Assembly: GCF_900116805.1 (NCBI RefSeq)
Contig: NZ_FPBV01000009.1
Coordinates: 62,001-126,000 of the forward strand
Direction of reading: 5' to 3'
Source: Paenalicyclobacillus macrosporangiidus
GTDB lineage: Bacteria > Bacillota > Bacilli > Alicyclobacillales > Alicyclobacillaceae
Length of the DNA: 64,000 nucleotides
Shown here: piece by piece, positions 31,117 through 40,088 of the stretch
Layout: every line of letters begins with the position of its first letter
How positions within the stretch are numbered: position 1 is the stretch's first letter
Program-made: the position numbers and the translations under genes
The notes under the pieces: model-generated
Database searches by the model: none
The model's input: the letters and a program-made list of their open reading frames with translations, nothing else
What the model was told of the DNA's origin: nothing

Positions 31117-32544
31117 ATGGCCGAAAAGTATGACGTCATCATTATCGGCGCCGGCCCCGCCGGCCTGTACGCGGCGTACGAGTTCACGCGCAAGGCGCCG
31201 TCGGCCAAGGTTCTGCTCGTCGACAAGGGCGTCGAGGCCAAACATCGCCACTGCCCCATCATGGAGGGCAAGATTGACAAGTGCCCGCCGCCCAACCGCA
31301 TCAAGACGTACGCCAGCTGTTGGCCGGCCTGCGGCGTGATCAACGGTGCGGGCGGCGCCGGGAGTTTCAGCGACGGTAAGTTCAACATCACGGCTGAGTT
31401 CGGGGGCTTTCTGACGGACTATCTGCCGCCGTCGGAGGTCATGGACCTGATTCTGTACGTGGATCGCATCAATCTGGAGCACGGAGCGCCCGACACCATC
31501 ACCGACCCGACGACACCGGAAGTGGCGGCCATCGAACGCCGTGCCGCCGGGGCGGGGCTCAAGCTGCTGCGGGCGCGCGTCCGGCACATCGGCACGGACC
31601 GCAACCTGGAGCTCATGGAGAGCATCTTCGCGTATCTCGAACCCCGCGTCGACCTTCGGTTCCGCACCTTCGTCGAAGACCTGTGGATTGAAGACGGGGC
31701 CATCCGCGGCATCGAGGTGCGCGGCGGCGAACGGATCGCGGCGAACTTCGTCCTCGCGGCGCCGGGACGGGACGGGTCCACCTGGCTCGGGGAGGTATTC
31801 AAGCGGCACGGCCTGCGGATGACCAACAACCAGGTGGACATCGGCGTGCGCGTCGAGACGTCCAACGTCATCATGCAGGAGATCAACGAGCATCTCTACG
31901 AAGGCAAGTTCATCTTCCAATCGCCGTCCACCGGGTTGCGCGTGCGCACCTTCTGCGCCAATCCCAGCGGTTACGTGGTCGTGGAGAACCACACCGGCGT
32001 CATGGCCGCCAACGGCCATGCGTACAAAGACCCGGAGCTGGCGTCTGCCAACACCAACTTCGCGCTGTTGGTGAGCCACCGGTTTACGGAGCCGTTCGAT
32101 CGCCCGAACGAATTCGCGCGCCAAATCTGCCGGCACGCCAACCAACTGTCGAACGGTTCCATCATGATTCAACGTTATGGAGACCTCCTGCGCGGCCGTC
32201 GCAGTACCCCGGAGCGCATTCGGGAAGGGTTCATCGAGCCCACGTTGAAAGAGGCGGTTCCCGGCGATCTCGGTCTGGTCCTGCCGTACAAGACGCTGGT
32301 GGCGCTGCAGGAGATGATGTCCGCGCTCAACCACGTCACCCCGGGCATTGCCAGCGACCACACCCTGTTCTACGGGGTCGAGGCCAAATTCTACGCCGCC
32401 CGCGCGGAGGTGGACCGCACCCTGCAGACCAAGGTCAAGGGGCTGTACTGCGCCGGTGACGGACCCGGCATCTCGCGCGGCATCTCGCAGGCCGCCTCCA
32501 GCGGCGTCTACGCCGCCCGCAACATCATTCGGCAACTGACGTAA
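31117..32544 (+). CDS. FAD-dependent dehydrogenase-like protein (COG2509)
   Basis: 475 residues. N-terminal Rossmann fold with VIIIGAGPAGLYAA (about 8-21). A Cys-containing stretch PIMEGKIDKCPPP...SCWPACGVINGAGGAGSFSDGK is typical of COG2509, and the C-terminus YCAGDGPGISRGISQAASSG is the second FAD motif. Cytosolic flavoprotein of unknown substrate. ATG 31117 with a GGGGGG site about 11 bases upstream. A long hairpin follows. Confidence 0.88.
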   Translation: MAEKYDVIIIGAGPAGLYAAYEFTRKAPSAKVLLVDKGVEAKHRHCPIMEGKIDKCPPPNRIKTYASCWPACGVINGAGGAGSFSDGKFNITAEFGGFLTDYLPPSEVMDLILYVDRINLEHGAPDTITDPTTPEVAAIERRAAGAGLKLLRARVRHIGTDRNLELMESIFAYLEPRVDLRFRTFVEDLWIEDGAIRGIEVRGGERIAANFVLAAPGRDGSTWLGEVFKRHGLRMTNNQVDIGVRVETSNVIMQEINEHLYEGKFIFQSPSTGLRVRTFCANPSGYVVVENHTGVMAANGHAYKDPELASANTNFALLVSHRFTEPFDRPNEFARQICRHANQLSNGSIMIQRYGDLLRGRRSTPERIREGFIEPTLKEAVPGDLGLVLPYKTLVALQEMMSALNHVTPGIASDHTLFYGVEAKFYAARAEVDRTLQTKVKGLYCAGDGPGISRGISQAASSGVYAARNIIRQLT

Positions 32545-32551
32545 ACAAAAC

Positions 32552-32608
32552 CCGGGTGCGCGATGACCCGTCGCCAGCGGTGCAGTGCCGCCGAGATCGC
32601 GCACCCGG
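32552..32608. terminator. Long hairpin after the FAD-protein gene
   Basis: CCGGGTGCGCGAT (32552-32564) and ATCGCGCACCCGG (32596-32608) are a perfect 13-bp inverted repeat with a 31-base loop. No T-tract. Confidence 0.5.
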
Positions 32609-32949
32609 AAACCAGGGTGACTGTATCCCTGTTAAGCCTACTGTAAGCGGATCCTCTGCAGACGGTGTGTGCACCTGCCTGCCCCGCGCAGAAAGGTCTC
32701 AACGATGGGTGGCCCGATGGACGTCTCAGAGGAAGCGGACGCGGACCCCTGCCGGGTCCCCGCCGAGGCCCCCGTCGGGGCCCCCTTTCCCCTCATCTCT
32801 TCACACGCTTCGCCGAAATTCGCGATGGTTCGACGGATCCGAAACACAACCTTCACAAACAGAACCTCCCCGGACGCCAACACATCCCAGCCCGCGTGCT
32901 ACACTGGAAGTGCGACCATCCAGGCCATTTGCCGAGGAGGGGAAATCGC
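32609..32949. other. Intergenic region with GC-rich hairpins
   Basis: No gene is confidently coding. A frame at 32705-32968 has a weak ribosome site but protein-unlike composition. Two small hairpins lie side by side, GGACCC/GGGTCC (32743-32759) and GGCCCC/GGGGCC (32767-32782), the second followed by CCCTTTCCCC. Confidence 0.45.
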
Positions 32950-33087
32950 ATGCAAGAGCGAAAGCTGAGCAATCCTATCGCTGTTTTGGAGAAAGTGTGG
33001 CGCATCGCGGAGCGCGTCACCGTCACCCTGGCCAGCCTGTTGGTCATCGGGACGGCGGGTTATGTGTCCCTTCATCTGTTGACCTGA
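32950..33087 (+). CDS. 45-residue single-pass membrane microprotein
   Basis: A short charged N-terminal helix (about 1-22) is followed by one hydrophobic segment (VTLASLLVIGTAGYVSLHLL). The ribosome site GAGGAGGGG is strong, nine bases before ATG 32950. No family is recognised. Its 3' end overlaps the end of the convergent nitronate monooxygenase gene by 44 bases. Confidence 0.6.
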   Translation: MQERKLSNPIAVLEKVWRIAERVTVTLASLLVIGTAGYVSLHLLT

Positions 33088-34078
33088 TGGATTCGTCCGT
33101 CCAAGCCTGCCACTGTGCACTGCGCTGTTGGAGAATGCGTGCAGCCTCCGCGGCGACACGGCGCACCACGTCGGCGGCTGGAACGATATCGTGCACCAAT
33201 CCCACGCTTTGACCCGCATTCATCCAGCCGCCTTCGACATCGCCTTCCAACGCCGCCCGGGCGTTCATGCGGCCGCTGATCATCGGCAGCAGGTGCGCCT
33301 CGCTGCCGGGCGTCTCGGCCTCCTGGCGCAGAACCGCCTCGGCGAACGGGGATCGCAACACCCGCGTGATCCGGCCGAACGAACGCTCCATGACCACAGT
33401 GTCCTGCGCACGGGACGCGACCAACAGGTTCTTGTAGTTCGGATGCGCTTGGCATTCCTCCGTCGCAACAAAGCGCGTGCCCATCTGGACGCCCTCGGCC
33501 CCGAGGCAGATGGCGGCTGCCGCGGTGCGGCCGTCGGCGATCCCGCCGGCTGCCACCACGGGGATGCGGACCGCGTCGACCACGTTCGGGATCAGACTGA
33601 ACGTGGTCAATTCCGCGGGGCCGTTGTGCCCGCCCGCTTCTGTCCCCTCGCAGATGACGATATCCGCACCGGCCGCCTCTGCCTTCTGCGCCTGCTCCGG
33701 CGTCGACGCCAGCGTCATCACGGCGAGCCCCCACCCGCGCACCACCGGGATCCAGGGCCGAGGGTTGCCTGCCGACAGGCTGACCGCCCGGATCCGGCCG
33801 GGATGCTGGCGCACCATCCGCTCAATCACCTCGAAATACGGAGAGACATCCCGGTGTTCGCTCAGCGGCACGTTGACGCCAAAGCCTGCGTCGGTGGCGG
33901 CCAGCGCAATCCGGATCTGCGCCTCCAGGTCCTCCGGGCTGCGCCCGCCAGAGCCCACCTGGCCGAACCCGCCGCCCGCCGAGACCGCCGCGGCCAAGCG
34001 GCCGTTGCCCACATACGCCAGGCCGCCTTGGATGATGGGAAACCGGCAGCCGAGAATCTCACACACCCGGTTCTTCAC
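33044..34078 (-). CDS. Nitronate monooxygenase / enoyl-ACP reductase II-like FMN protein
   Basis: 344 residues, TIM barrel of the NMO / FabK family. FPIIQGGLAYVGNGRLAAAVSAGGG at the N-terminus, CEGTEAGGHNG (the histidine is the usual active-site base) and VVAAGGIADGRTAAAAICLGAEGVQMGTRF (phosphate-binding end) are clear. Uses FMN to oxidise propionate-3-nitronate or related nitronates. GTG 34078 follows AGGAGGGA. A TATAAT on the minus strand at 34110-34115 is a likely -10. It is divergent from scoA. Confidence 0.88.
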   Translation of the reverse strand: MKNRVCEILGCRFPIIQGGLAYVGNGRLAAAVSAGGGFGQVGSGGRSPEDLEAQIRIALAATDAGFGVNVPLSEHRDVSPYFEVIERMVRQHPGRIRAVSLSAGNPRPWIPVVRGWGLAVMTLASTPEQAQKAEAAGADIVICEGTEAGGHNGPAELTTFSLIPNVVDAVRIPVVAAGGIADGRTAAAAICLGAEGVQMGTRFVATEECQAHPNYKNLLVASRAQDTVVMERSFGRITRVLRSPFAEAVLRQEAETPGSEAHLLPMISGRMNARAALEGDVEGGWMNAGQSVGLVHDIVPAADVVRRVAAEAARILQQRSAQWQAWTDESIRSTDEGTHNPPSR

Positions 34079-34142
34079 GCCATTCCCTCCTCGTTGCGGA
34101 ACTGCGGCCATTATAGCACGCGGGGCCGCGCCATTTGGAAAA

Positions 34143-34166
34143 GAAGGCGCTTGCAAAAGCGCCTTC
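34143..34166 (-). terminator. Terminator-like hairpin between nitronate monooxygenase and scoA
   Basis: GAAGGCGCTT (34143-34152) and AAGCGCCTTC (34157-34166) form a 10-bp stem; on the minus strand TTTTCC follows. It lies upstream of the -10 element of the nitronate monooxygenase gene, so it would stop read-through from upstream rather than attenuate that gene. Confidence 0.55.
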
Positions 34167-34268
34167 GCTATGTCAGAAATGAAGTTGAAGCGAGGGTTGA
34201 TAGACGGTTGACGGCCGCCGGCCCAACGTTCGGGGGCGGCGGGCGCAGCGGCGCGAAGGAGGATGCAG

Positions 34269-34967
34269 ATGAACAAGGTGTTTGCTTCCGCGGCCGACGC
34301 CGTCCGGGACATCCCAGACGGTGCGACCATCTTGGTGGGCGGCTTCGGACTGTCGGGGATCCCCGAAAATCTCATTCTGGCCCTGCGCGACCAGGGCACC
34401 AAGGACCTGACCTGCGTCAGCAACAACTGCGGCGTGGACGACTGGGGCCTCGGCCTGTTGCTCCAGACACGCCAAATCAAGAAGATGGTCGCCTCGTACG
34501 TGGGCGAGAACAAGACGTTTGAACGCCAATTCCTGACGGGCGAGCTGGAGGTGGAGTTGGTACCGCAAGGCACCCTGGCCGAACGCATCCGCGCTGGCGG
34601 CGCCGGCATCGGCGGCTTCTACACCCCGACGGGCGTGGGCACGGCGGTGGCCGAAGGCAAGGAGGTCCGCGTATTCGACGGCCGGGAGTATGTGCTGGAG
34701 CGCCCCATCCGCGGCGATTTCGCGCTGATTAAGGGATGGAAGGCGGACCGCCTCGGCAACGTGATCTACCGGAAGGCGGCGCGGAACTTCAATCCCATCA
34801 TGGCCGCCGCCGGAAAGATCACCATCGTGGAAGTCGAGGAACTGGTGGAACCCGGCGAGCTCGATCCCGACGCCATCCACACCCCCAGCATCTACGTGCA
34901 GCGCATCGTCGTCGGTCCGTCGTATCAGAAGCGCATCGAGCGGCGCACGGTCCGGCCCCGGCCCTGA
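34269..34967 (+). CDS. scoA: 3-oxoacid CoA-transferase subunit A
   Basis: 232 residues. The glycine-rich [15 protein letters not shown] and the later [11 protein letters not shown] are typical of the alpha subunit of succinyl-CoA:3-ketoacid CoA-transferase. It moves CoA from succinyl-CoA to acetoacetate with ScoB. ATG 34269 lies six bases after AAGGAGG; the in-frame ATG at 34263 is directly against that site. ScoB follows after 90 bases on the same strand. Confidence 0.93.
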   Translation: MNKVFASAADAVRDIPDGATILVGGFGLSGIPENLILALRDQGTKDLTCVSNNCGVDDWGLGLLLQTRQIKKMVASYVGENKTFERQFLTGELEVELVPQGTLAERIRAGGAGIGGFYTPTGVGTAVAEGKEVRVFDGREYVLERPIRGDFALIKGWKADRLGNVIYRKAARNFNPIMAAAGKITIVEVEELVEPGELDPDAIHTPSIYVQRIVVGPSYQKRIERRTVRPRP

Positions 34968-35057
34968 CGCGGTCCGAAACCGCACTGGCGTGTCCGGCCG
35001 GCGGGCGAGACCGCCGATTCGGCCGGCTGGACGGTGAGAAAGGAGAGGAATCCAACC

Positions 35058-35726
35058 ATGCCTCTGACGCGTGAACAGATTGTGCAGCGCGCCGCCCTGG
35101 AGATTCGGGACGGAGACTACGTCAACCTCGGCATCGGCATGCCGACGATGGTGTCCAACTACATCCCGCCCGGCATCACCGTCGTGCTTCACTCCGAGAA
35201 CGGATTGCTCGGCACCGGTCCCTATCCCTACGAGGGCGAGGAAGATCCAGATTTGATCAACGCCGGCAAAGAGACCGTGACCGTCTTGCCGGGCGCCGCG
35301 TTCTTCGACTCCGCGGAGTCGTTCGCCATGATTCGCGGGGGACACATCGACGTCGCCATCCTCGGGGCGATGGAGGTGTCGGAGCAGGGAGACCTGGCCA
35401 ACTGGATGATCCCCGGCAAGATGGTCAAGGGGATGGGCGGCGCCATGGACCTGGTCAATGGCGCCAAAAAAGTCATCGTCACGATGGAGCACGTGAACAA
35501 GAAGGGTGAACCGAAGATTTTGAAAACGTGCACCCTGCCGTTGACCGGCAAGCGGGTCGTGCACCGGATCATCACCGACTACGCGGTGATGGACGTGACC
35601 CCCGAGGGCCTCGTCCTGCGTGAGGTCGCCGAGGGGCACACGCCGGAAGAGGTGCAGGCGCTCACCGCGGCGCCGCTGCGCATCCCGGCCGAAGGCGTCA
35701 CGGTGATGCGCACGCAGCCCGCGTAA
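35058..35726 (+). CDS. scoB: 3-oxoacid CoA-transferase subunit B
   Basis: 222 residues. The catalytic glutamate E47 is in [11 protein letters not shown], and LGIGMPTMV precedes it. Forms the active heteromer with ScoA for ketone-body or acetoacetate use. ATG 35058 follows AGGAGAGGA. Second gene of the scoAB unit. Confidence 0.94.
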   Translation: MPLTREQIVQRAALEIRDGDYVNLGIGMPTMVSNYIPPGITVVLHSENGLLGTGPYPYEGEEDPDLINAGKETVTVLPGAAFFDSAESFAMIRGGHIDVAILGAMEVSEQGDLANWMIPGKMVKGMGGAMDLVNGAKKVIVTMEHVNKKGEPKILKTCTLPLTGKRVVHRIITDYAVMDVTPEGLVLREVAEGHTPEEVQALTAAPLRIPAEGVTVMRTQPA

Positions 35727-35819
35727 TCCCCGCGTAATCCGGGAGGGGCGTTGCCGCCGACGTGCAATTTGGGGCTCGTCTGGTACAATGGGTGGGAATG
35801 ACGAGAGGAGGATGTTTCC

Positions 35820-36305
35820 TTGCCAGTCAATCCTGACGAGTTCCGGCGGGCCCTCGGGCGGTTTGCCAGCGGCGTCACGGTCGTGACGGCCCAGGCGGAC
35901 GGAAGCATGGCGGGCATCACGGTATCGGCATTCGCATCCGTCTCCCTGCAGCCGCCGTATATACTCATCTGCATCGACAAACAGTCCGGCACCATTCCCG
36001 TGCTGCGCGCGGCGGGTGCATTCGCCGTCAACTTTCTCAGCGAGGACCAGGCGCACCTGTCCAACCACTTCGCGTCGAAACGCGCCGACAAATTCGCAGG
36101 TGTCTCTTTCCGCCAGGGCCAGCTCGGTGCACCCCTGTTGGAAGACACGCTCGGCTACGTGGAGTGCCGCGTGGTTCGGGAGGTGGACGCCGGCGACCAT
36201 CTGCTGTACCTCGGCCAGGTGGAGGCCTCAGGCGTGGACGAGTCCAAGCGGCCGCTGTTGTACTACCACAGCCAATACCACCGGCTCGCGCCGCTCTCCT
36301 CGTGA
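35820..36305 (+). CDS. Flavin reductase-like FMN-binding protein
   Basis: 161 residues of the flavin reductase (HpaC/FRP-like split-barrel) family: FRRALGRFASGVTVVTA at the N-terminus, PPYILICIDKQSGT and AVNFLSEDQAHLSNHFA in the middle, then LGYVECRVV. Supplies reduced flavin to a monooxygenase; no partner oxygenase is adjacent. TTG 35820 follows AGGAGGATG by eight bases. A TACAAT (about 35785) is a possible -10. Own transcription unit behind scoAB. Confidence 0.85.
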   Translation: MPVNPDEFRRALGRFASGVTVVTAQADGSMAGITVSAFASVSLQPPYILICIDKQSGTIPVLRAAGAFAVNFLSEDQAHLSNHFASKRADKFAGVSFRQGQLGAPLLEDTLGYVECRVVREVDAGDHLLYLGQVEASGVDESKRPLLYYHSQYHRLAPLSS

Positions 36306-36310
36306 TCCAA

Positions 36311-36341
36311 GGCCCCGCTGGTCCCCCCGTCCGGCGGGGCC
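36311..36341. terminator. Hairpin between convergent flavin reductase and antiporter genes
   Basis: GGCCCCGC (36311-36318) and GCGGGGCC (36334-36341), 8-bp stem. No T-tract. Confidence 0.5.
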
Positions 36342-36360
36342 CGGTCGATCCGCGCGCGGA

Positions 36361-37608
36361 TCAGACCTCCTCTTCCTCCTCGGCGGGCCGCGCGACCCCC
36401 AACGCCTTGGCCACGATGCCGGTGGTGGTGGCCTGAATGAGAATGGTGGCCAAGATGGCCATGAAGGTCACCGCACCAATCACGTCGGACCCCTGGATGC
36501 CCTGCGCCGCCAGCATCCCTGCCAGGGCGGCCGGGATCACCCCGGTTTCGCGCACCCAGAACATGAAGGCCACGTCACGCCATCGCCATCGCGCCCTGCG
36601 GTCCGCCCAGACGGAAGCGAGTACGGACAGCGGCCGCGCCAGCACCATGAGGACCGCCACGGCGAGGATGCCGACCCACAGGTTCGCCCGCACCACGCCA
36701 AAATCCACTTGCGTCCCGAGCAGGACGAAGATCAGCATCCGCATGATCATGGTGATGCCGTTGAAAAAGTGATCCGTATGGTCTTGGGTGTGCCCTTCGA
36801 GGTCCCACCCGAATGCGGACCCATTCCCCGTGATGACGCCCGCGGTGAACGCCGCCATGAACCCGCTGGCATGCAGCGCCTCCGCGCCCTGATAGGCGCC
36901 GAGGGCCACCGCCAACATGACGACGGATCCGAACTCTCGGAAACTCCCCCAACCGCGCGGGGACACCAACCACAGGCACAGCAGCCCGCAGGCGACCCCC
37001 ACCAACAGCCCGACGCCAGCCGACTGGATGAACCGCCAGACAGGCGCGGCGAAATTCGCCGACCCCGCAGCGCCGAACAAGCCCAACAACGTGAACACCA
37101 GCACGGACGCGGTGGCATCGTTGAACGCCGACTCCGACTCGACCGTCTGCTGCAGCCGGGCCTCGATGGGCACGCGCTTGAACACCGGGATGAGCGTGGC
37201 CGGGTCGGTGGACGCCAGCACGGCGGCCAACAGCAGCGAGAACAGCCACGGCATCCCGAACGCCCAGTGGACGGCCGCGCCGACGACCAAGGCCGACACC
37301 AGGACGCCCACCGTCGCGAGCATCCCGATGGAGACCCACACCTGGCGCAGTACGGCAAACTGGGTGGACCGGCCCCCATCAAACAAGATCAAGGTGGCCC
37401 CGACATTCAGGATGAATTGGTTCACCTCGGAGCGCCCCGGTTCCGCCACCCAGTGCAACACGGCCGGCCCGACGAGAATGCCGAACAGTAAATACGCCGC
37501 CACATCAGGAATGCGCGGCCGCTCCGTCAGCTTCCCCACCACGAGGCCGCCCGCCAGCACCAACAGCAGCACGGTGATGGCGCTCTCCCAGGTATTCATC
37601 TGTATCAC
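36361..37608 (-). CDS. CPA1-type cation:proton antiporter (NhaP-like)
   Basis: 415-residue membrane protein with about 12 helices. AAYLLFGILVGPAVL, ATLILFDGGRSTQ, VLASTDPATLIPVFKR and ESAFNDATASVLVF are the helix 3-6 motifs of NhaP/CPA1 proteins, including the TDP and ND residues for ion binding. A glutamate-rich end (AEEEEEV). GTG 37608 is chosen, six bases after GGAGG; ATG 37599 is also possible. Exchanges Na+ or K+ for protons across the membrane. Confidence 0.9.
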   Translation of the reverse strand: MIQMNTWESAITVLLLVLAGGLVVGKLTERPRIPDVAAYLLFGILVGPAVLHWVAEPGRSEVNQFILNVGATLILFDGGRSTQFAVLRQVWVSIGMLATVGVLVSALVVGAAVHWAFGMPWLFSLLLAAVLASTDPATLIPVFKRVPIEARLQQTVESESAFNDATASVLVFTLLGLFGAAGSANFAAPVWRFIQSAGVGLLVGVACGLLCLWLVSPRGWGSFREFGSVVMLAVALGAYQGAEALHASGFMAAFTAGVITGNGSAFGWDLEGHTQDHTDHFFNGITMIMRMLIFVLLGTQVDFGVVRANLWVGILAVAVLMVLARPLSVLASVWADRRARWRWRDVAFMFWVRETGVIPAALAGMLAAQGIQGSDVIGAVTFMAILATILIQATTTGIVAKALGVARPAEEEEEV

Positions 37609-37875
37609 GCGCATCCTCCTCCCCGACGAGCCGCGATGGGACCCGGTATCCGTTTGGACCCAATGGTCTGAGACCCAGTATAGCAGAGACACGTTTTTGC
37701 CATCGGCGAGCCCGGATGCCTCAGGCCTGGATGCCTTCCGCAGGGCTCCGCGGCCTGCCCCGGGACGTCCGTCACCACCCGGTCGGCCGGTTTATGATAT
37801 ACTGGCGGCGCATCCGGCGCGGGGACAAGCCGTCTGCCCAAAGCCGCGCCCGGAATCCGAGGAGGAATCCCATCC

Positions 37876-38571
37876 GTGGCCATCCCATTGGACCCTGACC
37901 TGCCCGTCCACGTGATCCGCAGCCGGCGCAGGCGGCGAACCGTCGCCTTGGAGGTGACGCCGGAGGGGGTGTGGATCCGTGCGCCCATCCACCTGAGCGA
38001 TGCGGACATCGCCCGCATCCTGGAGCAGCGCCGCGCTTGGATCCGGAAGACGTACGAAGCCCGCGCCGCCGCGCAGCGCCGGGAAGACCGGCGCGTCTGG
38101 CGGTTTCTCGGTCAGCCCGTGGAGGTCCGCTACGTGCCGAGCCCCGGCCGGACATCCTGGCGCATGTGGTGGGAAGCCGGCGCCATCCACGTATCGGGAC
38201 CCGGCCCCGCCGTGCCGGACGATATCCTCAAACGCCTGTTCACCGAATGGTATCAGGCGCGGGCGCGGGTCCTCCTGCCCGAGCGCGTGGCGCAATGGGC
38301 GGAGACCTTGGGCCTTCGTTACCGTTCCTTGCGGATCAAGGATCAAAAATCCCGCTGGGGCAGCTGCAGTTCGGCCGGCAACATCAACCTCAACTGGCGC
38401 CTCGTACAGGCGCCGGAATGGGTGGCGGATTACGTGATTGTGCACGAACTGTGCCACTTGGTCGAGCTCAACCACTCTCCGCGCTTCTGGGCGCTGGTGC
38501 ACGCGGCCATCCCGGACGCACAGCGGGCGAAGCGGTGGTTGCGGGAACACGGTCAGGAATTGTTTTTCTGA
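37876..38571 (+). CDS. YgjP/DUF45-type metalloprotease-like protein
   Basis: 231 residues. The zincin motif HELCH with a third ligand in NHSPRFW is preceded by KSRWGSCSSAGNINLNWRL, the signature of the YgjP family. An N-terminal beta region (about 1-100) is also typical. Probably cytosolic; substrate unknown. GTG 37876 with GAGGAGGA. A TATACT at about 37797-37802 is a possible -10. Confidence 0.88.
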   Translation: MAIPLDPDLPVHVIRSRRRRRTVALEVTPEGVWIRAPIHLSDADIARILEQRRAWIRKTYEARAAAQRREDRRVWRFLGQPVEVRYVPSPGRTSWRMWWEAGAIHVSGPGPAVPDDILKRLFTEWYQARARVLLPERVAQWAETLGLRYRSLRIKDQKSRWGSCSSAGNINLNWRLVQAPEWVADYVIVHELCHLVELNHSPRFWALVHAAIPDAQRAKRWLREHGQELFF

Positions 38572-38574
38572 ACA

Positions 38575-38774
38575 ATTCCCGACAAGTTCACGCTTTTTTT
38601 GCGGTTCGCGCGTTTTCGGCTTGTTTCTCAACCGTCTCTTGAGGCTATACTAGATCCTGTGTCCTTGTTTTTACGGTCTGTTTGCTTTCGTACCTCCCCA
38701 TTCCGGGGGAGCGGGCGGTCCTCGCGCTGCCCGTCGCCTGCATACTCAATGCCCGTACGGAACGGAGGATGCGC
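38575..38774. other. Intergenic region before the sulfocyanin gene
   Basis: No gene is seen. It holds the presumed sulfocyanin promoter (TATACT at about 38646); a T-rich stretch (38595-38601) could end the metalloprotease transcript but no stem is clear. Confidence 0.4.
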
Positions 38775-39428
38775 ATGAAGCTGTCACCCTTGGGCGTGCT
38801 CGTCGTGGCATTAGGCGGCCTGGTTGCCATCATCATTTGGATCGTCGGTTACATCGGCCTGCCCAACGATGTCACGCACCGGGACCTGGCCCACAACCCG
38901 CAGGTGGAGACATCCGTGAACACCACTTCCGGGCAAGCGGCGGGAGGTGCCGCAGGCGGCCAGACGGGCCAAAAGGCCGCTTGGTACGCCCTCGGCAAAG
39001 AGCCGAAGTCCATCGACTTGACCATCACCGCACAGTCCGGCGACAACCCGATGAACTTCAACGGCTATGGCAAGGGTGCGCTGAAGATCACGGTGCCCGT
39101 CGGCTGGAAGGTCAATGTCACCTTCGTCAACCAGCAGGGACAGGTGGCACACAGCGTCGGCTTCGTCCAGTGGGCGGACCGGGAGTCCTCGACCGGCCAG
39201 TTCACCCCGGCGTTCGACGGCTCGGTGGGCGATGAGAGCCAGTTCAAGAACGGTGTGACGAGCGCCGGCCAGAAGTACTCCTTCACCGCCGACAAGGCCG
39301 GCCAGTACGCGATGGTCTGCGGAGTACCCGGCCACGCGGCGGCGGGGATGTGGGACGAGTTCGACGTTGACGCCCATGCGACCGCGCCGACCATCACCAC
39401 GCCGGAGGGCACGGTGACGGTCCAATGA
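38775..39428 (+). CDS. Sulfocyanin-type blue copper protein
   Basis: 217 residues. One N-terminal membrane anchor (about 5-28), a Gly/Ala/Gln linker and a cupredoxin domain. The FNGYGKGALKITVPVGWKVNVTF region is the sulfocyanin signature, and the copper ligands are H126 in AHSVGF and C182-x4-H187-x4-M192. It would carry electrons at the outer membrane face, possibly to a terminal oxidase. ATG 38775 lies six bases after GGAGG; the ATG at 38769 is against the site. The paralogue at 28225 has lost these ligands. Confidence 0.88.
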   Translation: MKLSPLGVLVVALGGLVAIIIWIVGYIGLPNDVTHRDLAHNPQVETSVNTTSGQAAGGAAGGQTGQKAAWYALGKEPKSIDLTITAQSGDNPMNFNGYGKGALKITVPVGWKVNVTFVNQQGQVAHSVGFVQWADRESSTGQFTPAFDGSVGDESQFKNGVTSAGQKYSFTADKAGQYAMVCGVPGHAAAGMWDEFDVDAHATAPTITTPEGTVTVQ

Positions 39429-39434
39429 GTCCAG

Positions 39435-39472
39435 GCGGCCCCGTCCAAGGAACGGGGCCGCATCTGTCTTTC
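39435..39472 (+). terminator. Terminator after sulfocyanin
   Basis: GCGGCCCCGT (39435-39444) and ACGGGGCCGC (39452-39461), 10-bp stem, then ATCTGTCTTTC. Confidence 0.7.
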
Positions 39473-39515
39473 GGTTTCCGGGTGCAAGCCGGATTGCGCC
39501 GGGGCGTCCGCTCTG

Positions 39516-40088
39516 TCAGGCCTGGGAAAGCGCCTGGCGGATCCACTTGTCCAGGGAATCCGCAGTGGCGGGGCCGAGGATGACGCCGACGATGGTCCCA
39601 TCGGGCCGAAGGATGAACGTCGTCGGCGTGCCGACGATGTGGTAGTCCTCGAGAAACCGCCCCTTCGGATCGAGCAGCGTCAGATACGGGATGTGGTGCT
39701 CATCCACGAACCGTTTGGCGTCGGCCGGCGAGTCTTCCACCGTCATGTTGACACCGACGAACCGCACCTGCCCTTTGTACCGTTGGCTCGCCTGGACCAA
39801 CACCGGCATCTCGTCGATGCACGGACCGCACCAGGACGCCCACGTGTTGATCACCAACACCTCTTTGCCCAACAGATCCCTTAGCCGGACATCACCATCC
39901 CCCGATACGGTCGGCAGTTGGAAATCCGGCGCCTCTTTCCCCTGCATCGGCTCCAGCGTGGCCGTCTGCCCCGGGCCTGAAGTGTTGGCGACTCCGCTGT
40001 TTTGCGCCGGCTCAGCCCCTGCGCCGGGGACGCCGCATCCCGCGAGGCCGAGCAGCAACAAACCGCACAGCAACGCGGTCCATTTCAT
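39516..40088 (-). CDS. TlpA/ResA-like thioredoxin lipoprotein
   Basis: 190 residues. Lipoprotein signal (LAGC), then a thioredoxin fold: TWASWCGPCIDEMP with the redox WCGPC, and GTPTTFILRPDG with the cis-proline. It acts outside the membrane as a thiol-disulfide reductant, often for cytochrome c or oxidase maturation. ATG 40088 overlaps the menH stop by four bases, so it is the last gene of the men unit, which links quinone synthesis with respiratory-chain assembly. Confidence 0.9.
   Translation of the reverse strand: MKWTALLCGLLLLGLAGCGVPGAGAEPAQNSGVANTSGPGQTATLEPMQGKEAPDFQLPTVSGDGDVRLRDLLGKEVLVINTWASWCGPCIDEMPVLVQASQRYKGQVRFVGVNMTVEDSPADAKRFVDEHHIPYLTLLDPKGRFLEDYHIVGTPTTFILRPDGTIVGVILGPATADSLDKWIRQALSQA

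Noticed and set aside
32705-32968. Possible 87-residue ORF with a weak ribosome site
   Set aside because: Overlaps hairpins and the better supported 45-residue ORF; no domain or clear protein-like pattern.
34079-34268. T-box leader before nitronate monooxygenase
   Set aside because: The hairpin precedes the likely promoter and no T-box conserved bulge was found.
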